Source: Helicobacter sp. MIT 11-5569 (GTDB lineage: Bacteria > Campylobacterota > Campylobacteria > Campylobacterales > Helicobacteraceae). From it: a stretch of 64,000 bases of DNA. A program made the translations under genes and the position numbers. The notes below the pieces were generated by a model. It was given only the letters and a program-made list of their open reading frames with translations, had not been told where the DNA came from and did not search any database. Shown here one piece after another: positions 62,460 through 64,000 of the stretch (position 1 is its first letter; each line of letters begins with the position of its first letter). The DNA is taken from contig NZ_JRPB02000001.1 in assembly GCF_000765695.2 (NCBI RefSeq), positions 186,001 to 250,000 of the forward strand, written 5' to 3'.

Positions 62460-63977
62460 TTAGCTATTGAAGTTTTTTAAATGTGCTATCAAGCTTTGAA
62501 GTTTTGCTAAATCCTTCTTGCCTACTTTAGATTCTATGCTAGAATTAATATCTAGCATTTTTGCACCTAGTTTTTTTAGGGATTCTAAATTTTCTATGCC
62601 CACTCCACCAGCAACACATAAAGTTTGCACCCTACTTTTAAGCTGTTCTAAAACTTCTAAACCAATTCTCTGCCCACTTCCACCACCTAAAATGCTTTTA
62701 GAATCCAACAAAACAAAAGGACTAACAAACTCACCCAAATCCTCTGCATTCTCCACATTCCAAGCTTCATAAAATGCAAATTTAGCCCCTCTTAGCTCCA
62801 CTCCACCAAACCAACCTGCCCTCTTTATCCCGTGTAATTGCAACGCATCAATGATTCCATCTTGATAAAGCTTCAGTGCAGACTGCATTTGATTTTTATC
62901 ATCTTTTAGCACAACGACTTTTAGGATATTAGGGAATCGCTCTAGCTCTTTTGCGATTGCCCTAATGCGCTCTATCTCTATAAAGCGCGGGGATTTTGGC
63001 TCTATGATGAATCCTAATGCAGCAATTTTTTGGGCTTGATTGGAATCTTTATCTAATTCTTGCAAACCTTGCGCACACATTAAAGCATCTTGCGTGTTTG
63101 TGATTCCACAAATTTTCACAAATCCCAAAGGAGAATCAAGCAACCTAAAGACATTTTTATAAAAGATATTAGAATCCTTTTTCCCGCATTCTAGGGATTC
63201 CTTTAAGCTAGTTAGCGCATTCTTTGGCTCACTATTGCGCACCAAATAACTCCCGCACAAAATCCCATCAAAACCCAAATTCCCAACCACAAAGCCATCA
63301 AAATCACAATTTAACGAAGATTCAAAAATCACTTTGCTTTGTGGATTTTTAGTTTGGATTTCCCCTAAAAGATTATAAGCTTGGATTCTATCAATGATAA
63401 AAGTATGCAAATTGCGAGAATTAATCCCGATGAGTTTGGCATTCAAAGGTGTGATAAACTCCACCTCTTGCGCATTATGCACTTCTACTAAAGGCGTCAA
63501 ACCAAACTCAAGGCATTCTAAATAAAGTTTTTTGAGTTGCAAAAATCCACCATAAGGATTGTTTTCACCCACAAACACCGCAGCGATAAGTAGCACCATA
63601 TCCGCACCAAAAGCGTAAGATTCTGCGATTTGCTCAATCTTTGTGATAAAATCTTTTCGTAGCACACAAGCTTTTGGATTACTTTCTTTAACCCTCTTTA
63701 AATCCTCCAAATCACCCTTAAAATAATCCTGCTCACATAACACAGAAATAGCACCTGCTCCACCCTGCAAATACGCCTTTGCAAGCGCATTAGGATTTGC
63801 AATTTCGCCGATATTTCCAGCACTTGGACTTGCGCGTTTGATTTCTGCAATAATTAAAGAAGAATCCAAATTTGGAGGATTTAGCGGTGTTGTGCGTGTA
63901 TTTGTGCGTAAAACAACCTTTTGCTTTTTGTCCAAAATTTCCTTTAGAATCGTTGGCACTCCACTATAAAACTCCAT
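62460..63977 (-). CDS. trpCF: Fused indole-3-glycerol-phosphate synthase / phosphoribosylanthranilate isomerase
   Basis: A 505-aa bifunctional tryptophan enzyme. The TrpC half has LIIAEIKRASPSAG, AGAISVLCEQDYFKG, and VLRKDFI. The TrpF half starts near residue 285 with FVKICGITNTQDALMCAQ and ends with LDSKSILGGGSGQRI and LCVAGGVGIENLESLKKLGA. The fused order is usual in Helicobacter. It is intact, and the element abuts its stop codon. The next gene upstream is outside the window. Confidence 0.94.
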   Translation of the reverse strand: MEFYSGVPTILKEILDKKQKVVLRTNTRTTPLNPPNLDSSLIIAEIKRASPSAGNIGEIANPNALAKAYLQGGAGAISVLCEQDYFKGDLEDLKRVKESNPKACVLRKDFITKIEQIAESYAFGADMVLLIAAVFVGENNPYGGFLQLKKLYLECLEFGLTPLVEVHNAQEVEFITPLNAKLIGINSRNLHTFIIDRIQAYNLLGEIQTKNPQSKVIFESSLNCDFDGFVVGNLGFDGILCGSYLVRNSEPKNALTSLKESLECGKKDSNIFYKNVFRLLDSPLGFVKICGITNTQDALMCAQGLQELDKDSNQAQKIAALGFIIEPKSPRFIEIERIRAIAKELERFPNILKVVVLKDDKNQMQSALKLYQDGIIDALQLHGIKRAGWFGGVELRGAKFAFYEAWNVENAEDLGEFVSPFVLLDSKSILGGGSGQRIGLEVLEQLKSRVQTLCVAGGVGIENLESLKKLGAKMLDINSSIESKVGKKDLAKLQSLIAHLKNFNS

Positions 63978-64000
63978 TATAAACCTGCTATTTTTAGATT

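Noticed and set aside
36440-62460. All frameshifts are sequencing errors
   Set aside because: The lesions are confined to the element, include a plain nonsense codon and truncations, and about 40 flanking chromosomal genes are intact. Read-level checking is still needed.
1-64000. tRNA, rRNA, tmRNA or riboswitch genes
   Set aside because: I inspected the gaps and saw no cloverleaf arms, GTTCRANYC-type T-arms or known riboswitch cores.

Overview
The window is a low-GC chromosomal segment from a member of the Campylobacterales, most likely an enterohepatic Helicobacter. Supporting evidence: a UPF0323 lipoprotein, the csrA-ispE-smpB-exbB-exbD order, a futalosine-pathway gene (mqnE), cbpA-hspR, an AddA-type helicase-nuclease, a XerH-type recombinase, dense gene packing with ATGA-type overlaps, and an 11-C contingency tract. 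I recognise no rRNA, tRNA or CRISPR array.

Region 1 (1-5.5 kb, minus strand): hemL (5' part only), a glutathionylspermidine-synthase-like ATP-grasp protein, a UPF0323 lipoprotein, an SF1 helicase, hypD and a small lipoprotein. Region 2 (5.6-15.3 kb, plus strand): one tightly packed series truB, csrA, ispE, smpB, exbB, exbD, a 58-aa membrane protein, a ZorA/ZorB-like motor pair (880-aa MotA/ExbB-like protein with a very long coiled coil plus a MotB/OmpA-like partner), an aromatic amino acid permease and a degenerate HsdM-HsdS-like protein. Region 3 (15.4-36.4 kb): aspartate aminotransferase, groESL behind a near-consensus promoter, a phase-variable polysaccharide pyruvyl transferase, nhaA, addA, cbpA-hspR, a response regulator, fur with a Fur-box-like site, an SHP/DHC/cytochrome b cluster, a DsbA-like oxidase, a phosphoribosyltransferase, mqnE, feoAB and xerH.

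Region 4 (about 36.44-62.46 kb) is an integrated, decaying conjugative element lying between the upstream side of xerH and the 3' end of the fused trpC-trpF gene. It carries a Rep_3-like fragment, an iteron-like array (20-bp spacing), an oriT with an IncP/MOBP-like nic core, a MOBP-like relaxase, virB2, B3, B4, B7, B8, B9, B10, B11 and virD4, a MobC-like domain, topA, ssb, an ArdC-like protein, three YopX-family genes and HicAB. I find no virB1, virB5 or virB6. At least five genes have frameshifts or nonsense codons (topA, virB10, relaxase and two small genes). virB11 runs into mobC, and a nuclease gene and two head-to-head genes at 37.59 kb are truncated. The flanking chromosome has no such lesions, so this is probably real decay and not sequencing error.

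Most novel material: (a) two tiny hydrophobic-peptide loci in the element with RNA architectures typical of type I toxins. The first (37.0 kb) has a 15-bp inverted repeat that would pair the 5' and 3' ends of its mRNA, as in H. pylori AapA. The second (41.7 kb) has a 13-bp leader helix covering its Shine-Dalgarno. (b) The ZorAB-like motor without ZorC/D/E, linked to a methyltransferase-like protein with an altered motif IV. (c) An inverted-repeat dif-like site directly upstream of xerH at the element's left boundary.
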